DNA from: Aptenodytes patagonicus
Taxonomy: Eukaryota; Chordata; Aves; Sphenisciformes; Spheniscidae
Direction of reading: 5' to 3'
Length of the DNA stretch: 64,000 nucleotides
NCBI RefSeq assembly: GCF_965638725.1
Contig: NC_134963.1
Coordinates: 12,986,501 to 13,050,500, forward strand
The notes under the pieces are model-generated. The model was given only the letters and a program-made list of their open reading frames with translations. It had not been told where the DNA came from and did not search any database. The first letter of the stretch is position 1. Each line of letters begins with the position of its first letter. Shown here one piece after another: positions 14,801-41,318 of this stretch. The position numbers and the translations under genes were made by a program.

Positions 14801-17800
14801 TAAGTGCACAGATCCCTAAGACATTAACTTCCTGATTTGAGAATTTTTTTATTGTTTGAATAATCAGAAAATATTTATGTTATAAAAGACAGACACAAGT
14901 ACACAAACGTGGAAGTATTCTCTAGCATGGAGTTTTCAGCAGTGCAGAGAGAGTATCAGTCTCCTAAACTGTGAGGCATATTACTGTAATTGCTGTGTAA
15001 GAAACTGTTACAGGTATCCAGAGCTGAATTTTTTCTTTAGGGTGAGGGGAGAGGCAATGCCTGACTGTATGTTGTGATCACTTCTAGGGACACAATGCTG
15101 CAAGCTCTACGGTTTGTAACACGAGGAGCTGGTGCAAAAGTTGATGCTGCAATTAGGAAGAATATCAGCACGGTGCTTCTAGGGATGCTGGGACATGATG
15201 AGGTACTGCTTCAGCCAGCTGCAAAGGATCCCTGCTGTAGACAGTTTTATTCTTAAATTTTTCTAACAAATAGTTTCTAAAATAACTTCCAGGAGAAATT
15301 ACTAATGATAGAGTGGAAAACTTACATAAAGAAGCATGTGATTGGGTATTACTCACTAAACTGAATATGGTCTGTAAAATCAATCTTGTTGGAGCCTTGT
15401 AGTGTGTTAGTGGAGAGTCAGGTGCAAGAATTACAGATCCCTAGCCAATCACTGGTAACTCTGAAAATCTGTGAGTTTAATGTTTCCTTAGCAACTGTAT
15501 ATGTGGGTTTGACCTGAAGCTCCTCACCAACATGTCTGAGGCAGCTCTGAAGTCAGATTTGCTTTTTATCTTGGAGAAAACCTGCAGTACCTTCACTATA
15601 TGCCCATACGTGTGTTTGTAGGCTCTCGGGTGGGGTTGATTGTTTAGGGTGAGAAATCTTTCCGATAATGGCAGATTTTTCTCCAACAAACAAGAAGCTC
15701 TCCAAGTTTAATATAGGGTCTTGTTTATATGGCAGATAGCAACGGTTTCATCTGTGAGATTAAAATTAATCATCTAGCAATTTCTTCCTTATGTTTTAAT
15801 CTGTGCAACATAGACATGCAACTGTTGGCATGCTAGAAATAGAAGAATTGAAAATTCCCACTGGATAATAAGTTTCAGGGTGGAGAGGAGTAGTGATGGG
15901 ATGGTCACATAAGCAATCCAAAACAACAAAAGCCTGAAGATTTAAATTAAAAGTAATATGAGTTTATCACAGAGATAAGCTCATCTAGATATGTCTAGAA
16001 ATAATGCTTACTTTCTAGACTGTGAATCTGAACTTAACTCTTAACACGCCTTTTTAAAACATTCACTTTCATCTTTATGACTTTTCCATTTAACAAATAA
16101 GAATTTATATAAGGTCTGTAATTCTTCAGTCTCTCCTGGCTTTTTTGACTGTGGATTTGGCTTTAAGTTCCATTATGTGCAAGAAACCTTGTGACAGAAA
16201 TCCACAGGTAGTAGGAGTGAAATACTACTACTACTATTTATTTCCTCCTTCTCTTTTTATTTCATATCATCTTCTGTCACTTGCTTGTCTTGCTCCTTAT
16301 CTCTGATGCATATTGAGCTCAACGGGTGTTACTCTTCCCTTCCTTTCCTCGTTAGGATGCCACCCGCATGGCCTCAGCTGGCTGCTTAGCAGAACTGTGT
16401 GCATTTCTGTCAGAAGAGGAGCTCAGTACTGTTCTCCACCAGCACTTGCTGGGTAAGTGAAGCTGTTTACTGTGACTGGAACTGAATCTGAAAAGCAGGG
16501 GAAGATACCTTCTTGGCCCTTGGTTCGGGAAAACTTTGTGACTAATTATTTGGGTTCCTCCTCTTTATCTTAAACCTGAATCTCTACCCTAGATTTTACT
16601 GTTATTTTCTTTGCTCGTGGCTGTTCATTTGAACACCCTGGTACATAGCTGAGCACAGGGTGGTGCTTGTAATTTGGGGTTACCAATCCTTTTTTTCTGG
16701 ATTTGTTTTCAAATTTGGGGTTACCAATCCTTTTTTTCTGGATTTGTTTTCAGATGAGTCGATGGAAGTACCAGCATGGCTGAGGAATTGCTAGTGCTAA
16801 CACAGAGAGTATGGGACGTGACAGGATGTTCAGGCAGGGTGGATGGGAGGGGCCATTCCACCTTTTTTGATGACACCGTGATCTTAGATTGGCTTAGGCT
16901 AATTGCAGACCACATCACATCTGATGGCTTCAGATGCTTTTGGAGAATTAACTAATTTGCCTCTAAGTTAGACAAAGGCATGAGTTTTGTAGGAACTCAT
17001 AGTGGTTGGGAGTGCTATGGGATTACTCTCCTCTATGGAATTAAAAAGGGAATCTGTTAGCTGGTTTCAAATTACAGATTACTTTTATAATTTTATTAGA
17101 GGGTCAAAGCTTGTGTAATTCCGATACCAAGCTCCTTCAAGCACTGTGATACGGGCCTGTGATACATGTGACTGAGACCATCAGAAATAACTGGGTTGAA
17201 CAATATGGAGTCACTTGTTTGTGTCTGGTTTCCGCATCTGCCCAGGTGTTCCTGTCTGGTAGAGGTGGAGTGTTTTAGCACTGTTTGTATGGCTTTTTGG
17301 GAGGAGTGGAGGAAGCAAGGGCATTGTTTTAGATGCTGCTTATTTCATTTTATGGAAGCGCATTGACAAATGGACAAAAGCTTTCTTGGATGAGGAGGAA
17401 TGGATAGGGGGAGCCTTGCTATTGTTCTCTTCTTTCATTTGCAGCAGATGTCTCTGGCATTGACTGGATGGTGAGACACGGACGAAGCCTGGCTCTCTCC
17501 GTGGCTGTAAATGTTGCTCCTAGCAGGCTGTGTTCCCCCAAATACAACAGCAGCGTTCAGGAGATGATCCTCAGCAATGCCACTGCTGATAGGGTAAGTG
17601 CTACATGAGAGTGGGCGACTTCTGTTGCAAGCGCTTGTTGGGAGTAGTTTTAAAAGGTATGCAGGTTCTCTATGTCACCAAACAGAACAAAAATCCCCAA
17701 GTGCCATCTGAAGATTCTCCCTTGACTAGATGCACTTTTATCATAAATTACACAACTGTTCTGATTCTTTGAGTTCTGATCTCCGTGGAGATGAAGATTA

Positions 17801-20473
17801 AATAATCTTCAACTGCAGAGTAGCTTTCATTGGGAGTAAATTACGCTTCTGTTTCCCTATTAAAGTTCTTATTCACGGGCCAGGTTTACAAGAAGTGCAA
17901 CTATTTCATTTTAGGAGGAAGATTTTAAATCTAGGGTTGAATGAATAATTTGGTGTAGGGAACCTGGGGGCTCTGTGGGGCCTGCCACCTTGTTCCATGT
18001 GGCTCATAGTCAAACGTAAGATTTTTTCATCGTATTACCCAATAACATTAACCCAATGTTTTCCTGTTTTGCATGCTACAGTTTTTTGAAAGATCTGTTT
18101 AGCCTTCCACAGAAGCTCACCAGTCCATGACACCATGAGCCTAGTTGTAAAGGCTGTTGAACACTGCTGTAATAATACCAGTTTTTGTCTTTATGTTGAA
18201 GATTCCCATTGCAGTTAGTGGCATCAGAGGGATGGGCTTTCTTATGAAATACCACATGGAAGGAGGAGGGAACCTGCCTCCAAAACTTTCCAACCTCTTT
18301 ATAAAGGTAAGACTTTTTATGAGAACTACCTGGCGTGGTTCTCCTGTGATCTGAATCTCTGTTTGAGCTAACTCATGGGTGGTTTTCTCTATCAAATTCC
18401 TGTATGGTAACCCAGAATGAAAACTGAAAGCTTGGTTGCCTTATCTTGGGAAGCTCTAAATCCCCTGATGCTTGGACATCTACGTGTGTCTTTGTGGCAA
18501 AGTACAGAATAACTTTATCGGACTGCTTTGCAGTTGTGAATACAATAGCGCTATCTCTGCTGTAATACGGAAATTTGACTTTTGATCTTTCTGTGGTAAA
18601 CTTCAGTTTTGATTCTTATGAATTATTTTTTCCTTTGCAGTAACAAACAGCTGGCAGAGAAGAGTGGGGGGAAGTTATCAGTTTTTTTAAGGAAAGATAG
18701 AGGAAGATAGAGTGAGAGGGGTGGTGCTGGAGCAGGAGAGCAGCTTCTTGTTTTGTCTGTCATCTTTACTGTAATTAAAATGTGTTCCATTTTAAGGTTT
18801 TACATTTCTTTTCAATTTACTTGAAAAACTACAAAACATGCAAGTTGACATGATGCAGGCCATCGTTCTTCAGACTTTTTGTTTGAAATCCTACATTCAT
18901 GTATTAATTTGTATCATAGTATTGTATTAAAATATAAAATAAGTATCACAGTTGTCACAATACCTTTATCACAGTATTAATAATGCAGTTCACATTCAGA
19001 TGTTAGCTTTCATGTTTTCAGTGTGTTGAGATTAAATAAAAAATACAAAGCTCTATTTTTTTTTTTCATTTTAAAAATGAAATCCACTGTTGAAATGCAC
19101 CTTTTATTCCAACCAGAGATTGACTTGGCTGTTGCTGCTGATTGAGTGTATTTTACAGAGGTGCTGACACTATCAGCTTTTGCTGCACTTAGTGGTCATT
19201 GTCATTTCCTGAGACAGTTGAGAGAAACTTGTGACCCTGTTGTCAACCACATTTTTAGAAGTTTTCTTTTAAAAAGGTGTCTTGTTTTCAAGGTTTGATC
19301 TTTTCTTACTGTTACATAGTTTAGTCAAACTGGTTGGTACCAAGTTTGTCTCTTGTGTACCTGAGAGTTGAAAACTGTTTGCTTTTCTTGTTATAGTTTT
19401 TTAAACTTATATTAGTATAAGTATAAATTTATATTATTTATAAGTACTTAGAAAAAAGATAAACTACTGCTTTAAATGCCTGTCCTTAGTATATCTGAAT
19501 TTAAGTCCATCTTTGTCTCTTTCAGTGTCTCCAGAACTCATCCAGTGACATAAAGTTAGTTGCAGAAAAGATGATCTGGTGGGCAAATAAAAACCATCTT
19601 CCCTCACTGGATCCTCAGACAATTAAACCAATTCTCAAAGCACTTCTGGACAACACAAAGGACAAAAACACCAGCGTAAGAGCCTACAGCGACCAAGCTA
19701 TTGTCAATCTTCTGAAGATGAGAGCGGGTGAAGAAGTGCTTGAGGTACGAGACAGAAGAAAATGTAATCATTGGTGGAAGGCTGTATCACATTGCTCTGC
19801 GTATGGCTAGGTGTTGTGCCTGGAGCCTCAGAATGTGCTGGCAGTCTCTTATGAAATAGATGGAGTGGGACATTTCTATTTGCATTTAAGCCTTCATCAG
19901 TATTCTCATGCTAAGCCTTGAAGAAATAAGCAATACTGGTACTGTACAACCTTACAGCGTAGTATTAATAAAGTATTTAACATACCTTCCACGTTTAACA
20001 TATTAGCCTTGCTTTCAAAATGCCTTAAGCCTTTACCGTGCTGTAGTTACCTTAGCTAGGGCTGCTAGTTTATTGCTTTTGTCACTTGTATAATCCTACT
20101 GCAGCATTAGTGGTGCTAGAGAGAGTATTTTAGGATGGACTACTTTGTACATCTGTTTCCAGACCTCTTTTCTAAGTCTTAGCTGCTTCTGGATAGTTCC
20201 CATGTCTGGAGTCATAAAAGCAAATGAAGGATTTTGGTACGTTTCAAAGATTTTAGATAAATACAGCTTGTAAGGCACTTACATTTCTTCTTACTTTGAA
20301 TGGTATGTCATAAGGAATTGGTAATTGGTGTTGTCTTCCTTCCACAGTCAGTTTCGAAGATTCTAGATGCTGCCAGCTTGGAGCTTCTCAATGAAAGCTG
20401 CAGGAGATCTCTGAAGAAGCTGGCTTGCCAGGCTGACTCTGATGAACAGATAGATGACACTATACTGACGTGA
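130..20473 (+). CDS. GCN1: GCN1, activator of the GCN2 (EIF2AK4) kinase; 3' part, 30 coding exons
   Basis: GCN1 is a large cytoplasmic HEAT-repeat protein that binds ribosomes, especially stalled or collided ones, and activates the eIF2-alpha kinase GCN2 during amino-acid starvation. The joined exons read without a stop and match vertebrate GCN1 throughout as I remember it. Exons: 130-257, 442-631, 1051-1121, 1917-2082, 3061-3255, 3446-3692, 4337-4458, 4767-4881, 5349-5528, 5797-6017, 6765-6833, 6983-7121, 7229-7425, 7775-7917, 8696-8813, 8980-9195, 9535-9699, 10118-10279, 10733-10825, 11071-11214, 12194-12463, 12745-12858, 13382-13612, 14238-14431, 15088-15202, 16356-16452, 17445-17593, 18202-18306, 19526-19744, 20348-20473. 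They total 4701 nt: 1566 codons and a stop. Phases agree at every junction. Human GCN1 is about 2671 aa, so roughly the first 1100 residues lie to the left of the window. All introns are GT-AG except the one after 11214 (GC-AG). Confidence 0.97.
3061..9195 (+). CDS. GCN1: GCN1 central HEAT / eEF3-like segment (12 exons)
   Basis: This sub-region is the most conserved block of GCN1, related in the family to the HEAT region of the fungal elongation factor eEF3 and used for ribosome contact. The translated exons show repeated helical pairs with HEAT-like signatures, for example [17 protein letters not shown] in the exon at 3446-3692 and [17 protein letters not shown] across the junction 7121/7229. 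It is essentially identical to my memory of the mammalian protein. The 8980-9195 exon carries [18 protein letters not shown]. Exact domain edges would need a profile search. The assignment to eEF3-like is family knowledge, not a measurement. Confidence 0.8.
8840..8866 (+). repeat. T27 homopolymer in a GCN1 intron
   Basis: Uninterrupted run of 27 T, 113 bases upstream of the exon at 8980. It is too far to be the acceptor's own pyrimidine tract (TCTTTTCAG directly precedes the exon). Confidence 0.95.
12745..15202 (+). CDS. GCN1: GCN1 GCN2-binding (RWD-binding) region, four exons
   Basis: Counting back from the stop and assuming the human length, exons 12745-12858, 13382-13612, 14238-14431 and 15088-15202 fall on the segment that binds the RWD domain of GCN2. 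The sequence includes [19 protein letters not shown] and [12 protein letters not shown], the kind of Arg-containing helical pairs required for GCN2 binding in yeast Gcn1. The boundary is approximate. Two positions differ from human as I remember it (SSDDSAI where human has AMEDPGV), within otherwise conserved sequence. Confidence 0.6.
16671..16752 (+). repeat. Exact 41-bp tandem duplication in a GCN1 intron
   Basis: 16671-16711 and 16712-16752 are identical 41-mers beginning AATTTGGGGTTACC. No mismatch is visible, which suggests a recent duplication (or an assembly artefact). It lies in the intron 16453-17444. Confidence 0.95.
20348..20473 (+). CDS. GCN1: GCN1 terminal coding exon with three consecutive stop codons
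   Basis: This last exon follows acceptor TTCCACAG and encodes 41 residues ending DDTILT, the expected GCN1 C-terminus. The stop TGA (20471-20473) is followed directly in frame by TAA TAA. The same bases create an AATAAA at 20475-20480, too near the stop to be the main polyadenylation signal. Confidence 0.95.
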   Translation, partial: SVSKILDAASLELLNESCRRSLKKLACQADSDEQIDDTILT

Positions 20474-21070
20474 TAATAAAACTCCAGAAGACAAGAAAAC
20501 ACTGAACCAGCCGCTGCATCAGCATTTCAACTCAAACACCTACTTTAAATGTTTTCATTTTTGAAAATGTTAATTTTGATGGGATTTCATGAAAAGGACT
20601 CCCAGAGAGTATTTTAGTATCAAATATACCAGAATAGCCTTAATTAGACCCACATTAGCTGAAAATTGAAAATTTGGTCCCCTTTTTGAAACAGATAATG
20701 CGCAAGAAACAGATATACTAATCAATACTGGTACATTGTGGCCAATTGTGAGATGTGGCTAGAGCACATCAGGCTTAAACTCTGGTGACACCTATTTCCT
20801 TTCCAGGGTCTGTGCAAAAACTCCAGTACTGGAAGTATTGTTGGTCTTTTCCACGGACCCTGTGAAGCAGGAATAGAACTCGGTGAAAGTTAAAGCGTAT
20901 TGTTTTTGTGTACTGCTAACTTGCTGCTTGTGACGGTTCTGAAGACTGAAAATCCCTGTAAAACAAAGTATTTAAAATAGCCTTAGAAATCACAAATGCG
21001 AAAGGGGGATTAAATGCAGTCTGTTTAAAGAAGGAACATTTAATAAAGGCTCTGACTTTGATCCTTCTGG
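20474..21070 (+). other. GCN1: GCN1 3' UTR
   Basis: The sequence is non-coding and AT-rich from the stop to a canonical AATAAA at 21042-21047. Cleavage would be expected about 15-25 bases later, and a T-rich, G-containing stretch follows downstream. The end is inferred. Confidence 0.65.
21042..21047 (+). terminator. Probable GCN1 polyadenylation signal AATAAA
   Basis: Hexamer AATAAA about 570 bases after the stop codon. It is the first canonical signal at a plausible distance. Confidence 0.6.
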
Positions 21071-24000
21071 TGTAAACTGTTCTTTCACAAATTAATTTGT
21101 CAACAAACTTAAAATGTGATTTACTGTTTGGACCTGCTTTTTCTAGGACATACAGTTTGTAGAGTGGGTAGCGCTATAATCTATAAAAACCTTCTGCAAA
21201 ACTGAGGCAAGCTAAGGTTTAAAACCAAGCCAGAACTGACATTTAATGAAATTTGTAAGTAATTACTCCTATTAATTTCCAAAGTATTTTTGACTACAGA
21301 CAGCTTTTTAGTTATTCAACTTGCAAAAAGTCCTCTATTTTTATGTCTTCAAAGGCTTCACAAGATACTTGGCACTTCCAACATAGAGATTTTTTTTTGT
21401 GTGTCAATGAGTTGTACTGCTCCAAGAAAGCAGTATTTTATTTTACCTGGCCACATATACCTCTTTTTTTAAAAAACTATTTTAATTTACTAATACCTTT
21501 CATGCCACTTAATAGAAACAGTGAAAATTTTGTTGCTGAATAGAAATTTTTAGAAGGAAAAATGAGCTTTACATTCTATGTAGACTAATAGTTAAGTGAG
21601 CCTTATCTATTTTATGAAACTACACAGAAGCTGGTTGCACCTGAGAAGCCAGAGCATTAAGATTTGTTGTTTCAAATGGGTGGGTGGTGTGTGTGTGTAA
21701 TCTTCCTGGCATGTAACTCTGGATGGCTCAAACCATGATGAAGGGAGGAGAACACAATACTACACATCATAAAATTTGAGAGCATAAAATGTAACCACAT
21801 GAGAACACACATTCTGCTAGAACCAATTTGCCGATTGCTGTGGCAGTAGGAGCAAACAGCAAAACATTTTATCTTCACCATACTGATGCCTCAAACAGCA
21901 AGATACAATCTCGAGTAGATACTTGGGAGCGCTGTGCTTTGTTCTGGTCAAAAGTTCAAGAACCTGTCAAAATGTTCTTGATGTTATGTCAGCTCCCAAG
22001 CCTGTGGTGTTGGCTCCTGGCAACAGAGATTTGGGTAGGAGTCGCTGGAATACTGCTGGAAGGGACTTGAGGAAAATCAGCTATTTTACCCCTTATCAAA
22101 GATAGGCTCAGCTCTGGCTGATTCCTAACTGATTCCCATATAATTGTTTTTTATAGCATTGTATGATGGAGATTCCATAACCTCTCTATGCCATCTATTT
22201 CATTATATAAACTTTTCAGACTCTCAGAGCTTACCTCGTGTCTAAAAAAAATATAATCTTCCTTGCTGCTACTTGAGTCCATTGTTGCTTGTCCTATTCC
22301 CATAGACATTGAAAACAGTTCATTTTTGCAGCAACCGCGTCGTCACTTCAGTGTTCTCACCCCTGGATGAAACAAGTTTAGATTTTTCCAAGTCTTTTCT
22401 CATAGATTTTCATGTTTTCTAAACTTAAACTGCTGCCCTCTGTATTTGTTCCATCCTGATTCGTATTTGCCTCGTGGTGTCCGCTGCTGGACCAGGTCTT
22501 CTAGGGGAGAACATTACTTTGCAAGCCCTACATAACACAGTGTTGTCTATCCCAACACAAGGTCTGGGTGTCCTTTTTTGCAACAGCACAGTGATGTTGA
22601 TGTGTTTAGTTTGTGATCAGCTATGAAGCCAAGCTATAAAATTGCTCTTCGGCTATTTATGTCCAATCTTGTATTTATGCAGTTGGCGATTTCTACAAAA
22701 CTGCAGTTCTTTCCAGTTGGTCTTACTGAAACTGTATTCTACTTATTTCGTAACATTTATCTGCATTCTGAAGGTGGTTTTTAATTCTGATTTTGCCTTC
22801 CAAAATACTTGCAAATCTTAAACCATCTTAAAACGATGTATTTTGCACTGAATTGGTAATAACCAATAATAAGAGTGAAAACTCAACTAAATGCTCTTAA
22901 GGATTTGGCAGTCTCAGGCCACTGGAATTAGTTTCACCTCTAATGAATTAGCTGTGTTTTGGGATAAGAGAGGAACAGCAGTTAAACCATGCAATGCAAA
23001 AACTTTTGTGCACTGAAACGTATACAAAATTTTCTGCCATTCAAAAACTACTAAATAGGTGGCAAAAAGCTCAGTGGTATTGGAATCACTCACTTCATCA
23101 TTGCAGACAGGAAGGAAGAAAAAAATTGCAAGTTTCTCTGAAGAATGGCTGTTTGAGCTCTTGATCATGGGCACCTTGGCTTACCTATTTTATCTCGGAT
23201 TCTAATTGGTGCTCCACATAAACGTAAAAGTGAATTACGTTTAAATAGACGCCTTTTTTATTAACTTGTTAATTTTAGCCAATAGGATCTTTTGTTGTTA
23301 AGGGTATTTTGATGATTTGTATTTCCACCTTATGTAGCAGCAAGTGGAAAAACTCATTCATCTTTCCAAACAGCAGCTGAATTTCTGCACTCAGTTTAGT
23401 TGTTTCTGAGAGGCAGGAGTAAAAGGTAGGAGCTCACTTGCACTTATTGAGAATACACTGATTTTTCAATTACAGTGAAACACTGAATTTGGATTTTGAT
23501 AGCTACTTTTCACTAAACTATTTATACACTGCAATATAATACATCTGAGATAAAACACCCATAATTTTTGCCACAACATGAGATCTGATAAATTGATTGT
23601 GCCAACTTGGAGACTAAAGAATTAATTTTTGTCTCATTTCAAATGTCTTAAAAATACCAGTTGTCAGTAAAAGATAATTTTCCCCCACAACTGACTGTAA
23701 TAACATCTTTGAACTGTCAAGCAACTGTCTCTGAGTGACAGCTGAACCGTATTTCAAGAAGATCAAAAAATAATTTATGAGAGATGTTTAAACTTACAAG
23801 GTGCTAAAAATTTCAATGGAAAAGAGACAAATGTGTAAGCATAAAATATTCAAGTATTTTGATTTTTTTTTTAGATAAGTCACAGTTTGTACTGTCCGTT
23901 TTCTTAGGTAACATCACGCTGTCTCACGCTTTTCACATGATGAGGTTTCATGAGCTTGAAAATAAAGGTAATAGGAGTCATTGTCATTTTGGGTTTGAGC

Positions 24001-26160
24001 TGGTGGTTTGTATGCTGGATTCAAGGGATCTCCCTGCAGCCCCGCAGCGTCCTCAGTTATCCTGGTGCTCGCGGCACGTGTTGGGTTATATGATGGGCTG
24101 CCCAAGTGCTTTACTGCGGCGGGTGATATGTGGTGGGGATTGCTTTAGCACTGGGCTAGGTTTGGGCTAGCTGCAAACCCCTTTCTAGCAGGGTTTCTGT
24201 GAGCATAAGTCTGATAAATAACACACATTCATGTCTGGTAACGCTCCAACCTTTCTCCTGCTCCTCAGTTAGCTACATCATACATTTGAGGATAACACAG
24301 GATGAGGTATAGAGTTTGGTGTTGCAAATGCATAAGTTGCAGAGTGAATGTGAGATGGAGTTCATCTAAGTGGATTTCAGGATGTGTGGGACTTGACAGG
24401 GGTGAGCTTTGAAGGCTAGAATACTTTTTTGAAGGTTGAGATTAAGGAAGGTTTATAATTAAAACCACAGACATTAGCCATATTGTTGATCAAAAGTATT
24501 TAGAAGATGCAATTTTATGTGCTAAAAAAAAAATCTTCAACCCAGACATGCTATTTTAGCCATACTGGGTTGGTTTGTTTCCAGATGAGTTGCATACAAA
24601 TTGGACAAATCTAACTGTGGAACCATACCACAATATCTTATGCAGAAGAACTAGGAAATCAGCATTCATTAGCGACCACTGCCTTAAAAAATATTCTTAT
24701 TCCTCTTAACCAAACCCTATTGTCTAAATCCAGAGAAAAGTCTATAGCTTTTGAGTCAAAGTTAAGGGAAAAAGCAGTACTGCTAAAAACTGTCATTCTC
24801 TAAGAAACATTCACAGATCACAGCACAGTTGTGGCTGGAAGGCACTTCTCGATTTCAGCTAGTCCAACCCCTGTGCTCAAAGCACAGGGTTGAGTACAGC
24901 AGGTTGCTCGGGGCACTGTCCAGGCGGGTTGGACTCCACAACCTCCCTGGGCAACCTGTTCTGGTGCGTGAACACCCTCACAACGTCACTGACACGGTCT
25001 GCAGTGGTGATGCTCCACTGATTTCAATCTTTTACTTGTGCTTGGGTCCTACCAAAAAGATCCTCCATGTAGGTGCATCCTACTCTTTAAGCATCTTTAG
25101 AACAAGTAATTAGATTGTAATTACAAAAGCATTATGGATTGGTATTTTCAAGTTAACTGTCCTTGATTTCTGTGTCATCTTTCCTTTGCCTGTTTATAGG
25201 CTCAGTAGACCGTAAAGGTCTGTGTTCTTCAGTGCTAATACAGCTCTCCCCATTTGAAAGACAAATGCATGTTAATGAGATACTTGTGTCAATGAATTGT
25301 AAACTTATGGTTAAAATTTAAAAAATCAACTTAGTTTAATTAATCATGTCAATATTTTGGTTTGACTCTATGCTAAACTAAAATTACTTTTAAGACAGAT
25401 GCAATACCTAGCATGTTGCCTTTTGTTACTGTGTTTTTACAGAGGTATTGAAAAGCCTTACTAACTGGGAAAGGAAGTCCTAAGTAATTTACACATTCTA
25501 CACCAAAACACTGCATTGTTTGATCTCAGGAGTTCAAGTACCAGCAAGAACAAATATTTTTGTAGAAAAATAATCTAAGAGAAACCCAGCGCTCTTCTTG
25601 TGCTGTGCCTCCACCTAAAAAGCGATCATAACCTTGCAGAGTTTGTGTAGTCAGTATCTGTGCAACTGACAGCAAAATTACTCGGGCTGTTTGAAACTCT
25701 GTGGATTTGGGCTGTGCATGGTGCTGGCACAGCTGCCGATGTGTGTGAGCTCAAGGCCCTGCCCAAGCCATAACTAGGCACATGTCTCGATTAAAAGCCC
25801 CGGGAATCTTAATTTCAGACTGGCCTAAATTGCCAGGCCTGCATGACACACCCAGGCATTTCAGATCACTTTGCTGTGGGCTTCCTCACCTGCAGGTTGG
25901 CCTCTGATGGGAATTGTTCTTGTAGCTGCACAACTTGCTGCTTTGGTGCACAGGCGTCTTGTTGAAAAAGCAAAACACTTTCCTAGCCATTGTGGTCTGC
26001 TCCTGTGCCTTCCCAGGAGTGGAGCTGACAGGGCCTGAAAGCGCTGGGGCTCCCTCACGCCTTTGGTGCATTCCTGGGGGTGGCCTCCCCTTCTGCTACG
26101 TCCGCAGGCCTCATGCAAGTGCGTATGGGAGCTGAGGTGGACACACCGCCGCCTGCCGGA
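21071..26160. other. Intergenic region between GCN1 and RAB35
   Basis: About 5 kb of mostly AT-rich sequence without a convincing reading frame. The only recognisable item is the CR1 fragment at 24811-24990. GC content rises from about 25700 towards the RAB35 CpG island. I see no tRNA, snoRNA or divergent gene. Confidence 0.6.
24811..24990 (-). mobile_element. CR1 LINE 3'-end fragment
   Basis: Read on the minus strand this matches the remembered 3' end of avian CR1. It contains AGGTTGCCCAGGGAGGTTGT and later AGGGGTTGGACTAG, and ends in degenerate copies of the ATTCTATGAT-like terminal repeat (TGTGCTGTGATCTGTGA). It is a short, old, 5'-truncated copy, as most CR1 copies are. Edges are approximate. 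Confidence 0.8.
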
Positions 26161-26367
26161 GATGGCCCGGCGGCTCAGCACAGGGGGAAAACGAGCTGGC
26201 AGTGAAGGGGAAGCAGGGCACGGGCCCCGGTGCGGAGGAGGGAGTGCGGCAGCCTCACCACGGCCCGTCCCTCACAGGTCGTCATGGCCGCCAAGGCGCG
26301 CGAGGAGCCCTCACTCCGCCCCGCCTTCTGCGCAGGCGCGGCCATCGGGCGCCGCACCGGCGAGCGG

Positions 26368-26545
26368 GCGCATGCGCAGCGACCGCCGCGGAGGCGACAG
26401 GGGAGGGCGTCGCCCTTCCCGCGCAGGCGCGTCGCGCCGCGTTCTGCGGCGAGCGCGCATGCGCGCGAGGCGGGGGGCGGGACACGGCGCATGCGCGGCG
26501 GCGTGCCGGCGCAGCTGGCGGCCTCCGTCGGCCGTGCGCATGCGC
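26368..26545. promoter_or_regulatory. Cluster of four NRF1 palindromes
   Basis: The palindrome GCGCATGCGC occurs at 26368-26377, 26455-26464, 26487-26496 and 26536-26545. This is the core of the NRF1 (nuclear respiratory factor 1) consensus YGCGCAYGCGCR. Four perfect copies in 178 bp are well above what base composition would give. Confidence 0.85.
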
Positions 26546-26662
26546 GGCGGCACCGCTGTCAGTTCCGGCTGTTTGTTCGGGAAGTGGATCCGGCCCGGAG
26601 CCGCCGCCGCCGCCCCCTCCCCCCTCGCTCCGCCGCCCGCGGCCGCTCCCGCCGCCCCGGCC

Positions 26663-41318
<14,656 letters not shown>

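Noticed and set aside
20475-20480. AATAAA directly after the GCN1 stop, as the main polyadenylation signal
   Set aside because: It starts two bases after the stop. A better-placed signal exists at 21042. Kept only as an observation.
21071-26160. Search for a divergent gene or small RNA sharing the RAB35 promoter
   Set aside because: I found no start, splice pattern, tRNA or snoRNA boxes that stood out. NRF1-type CpG islands are often bidirectional, but nothing in the sequence shows a second gene.
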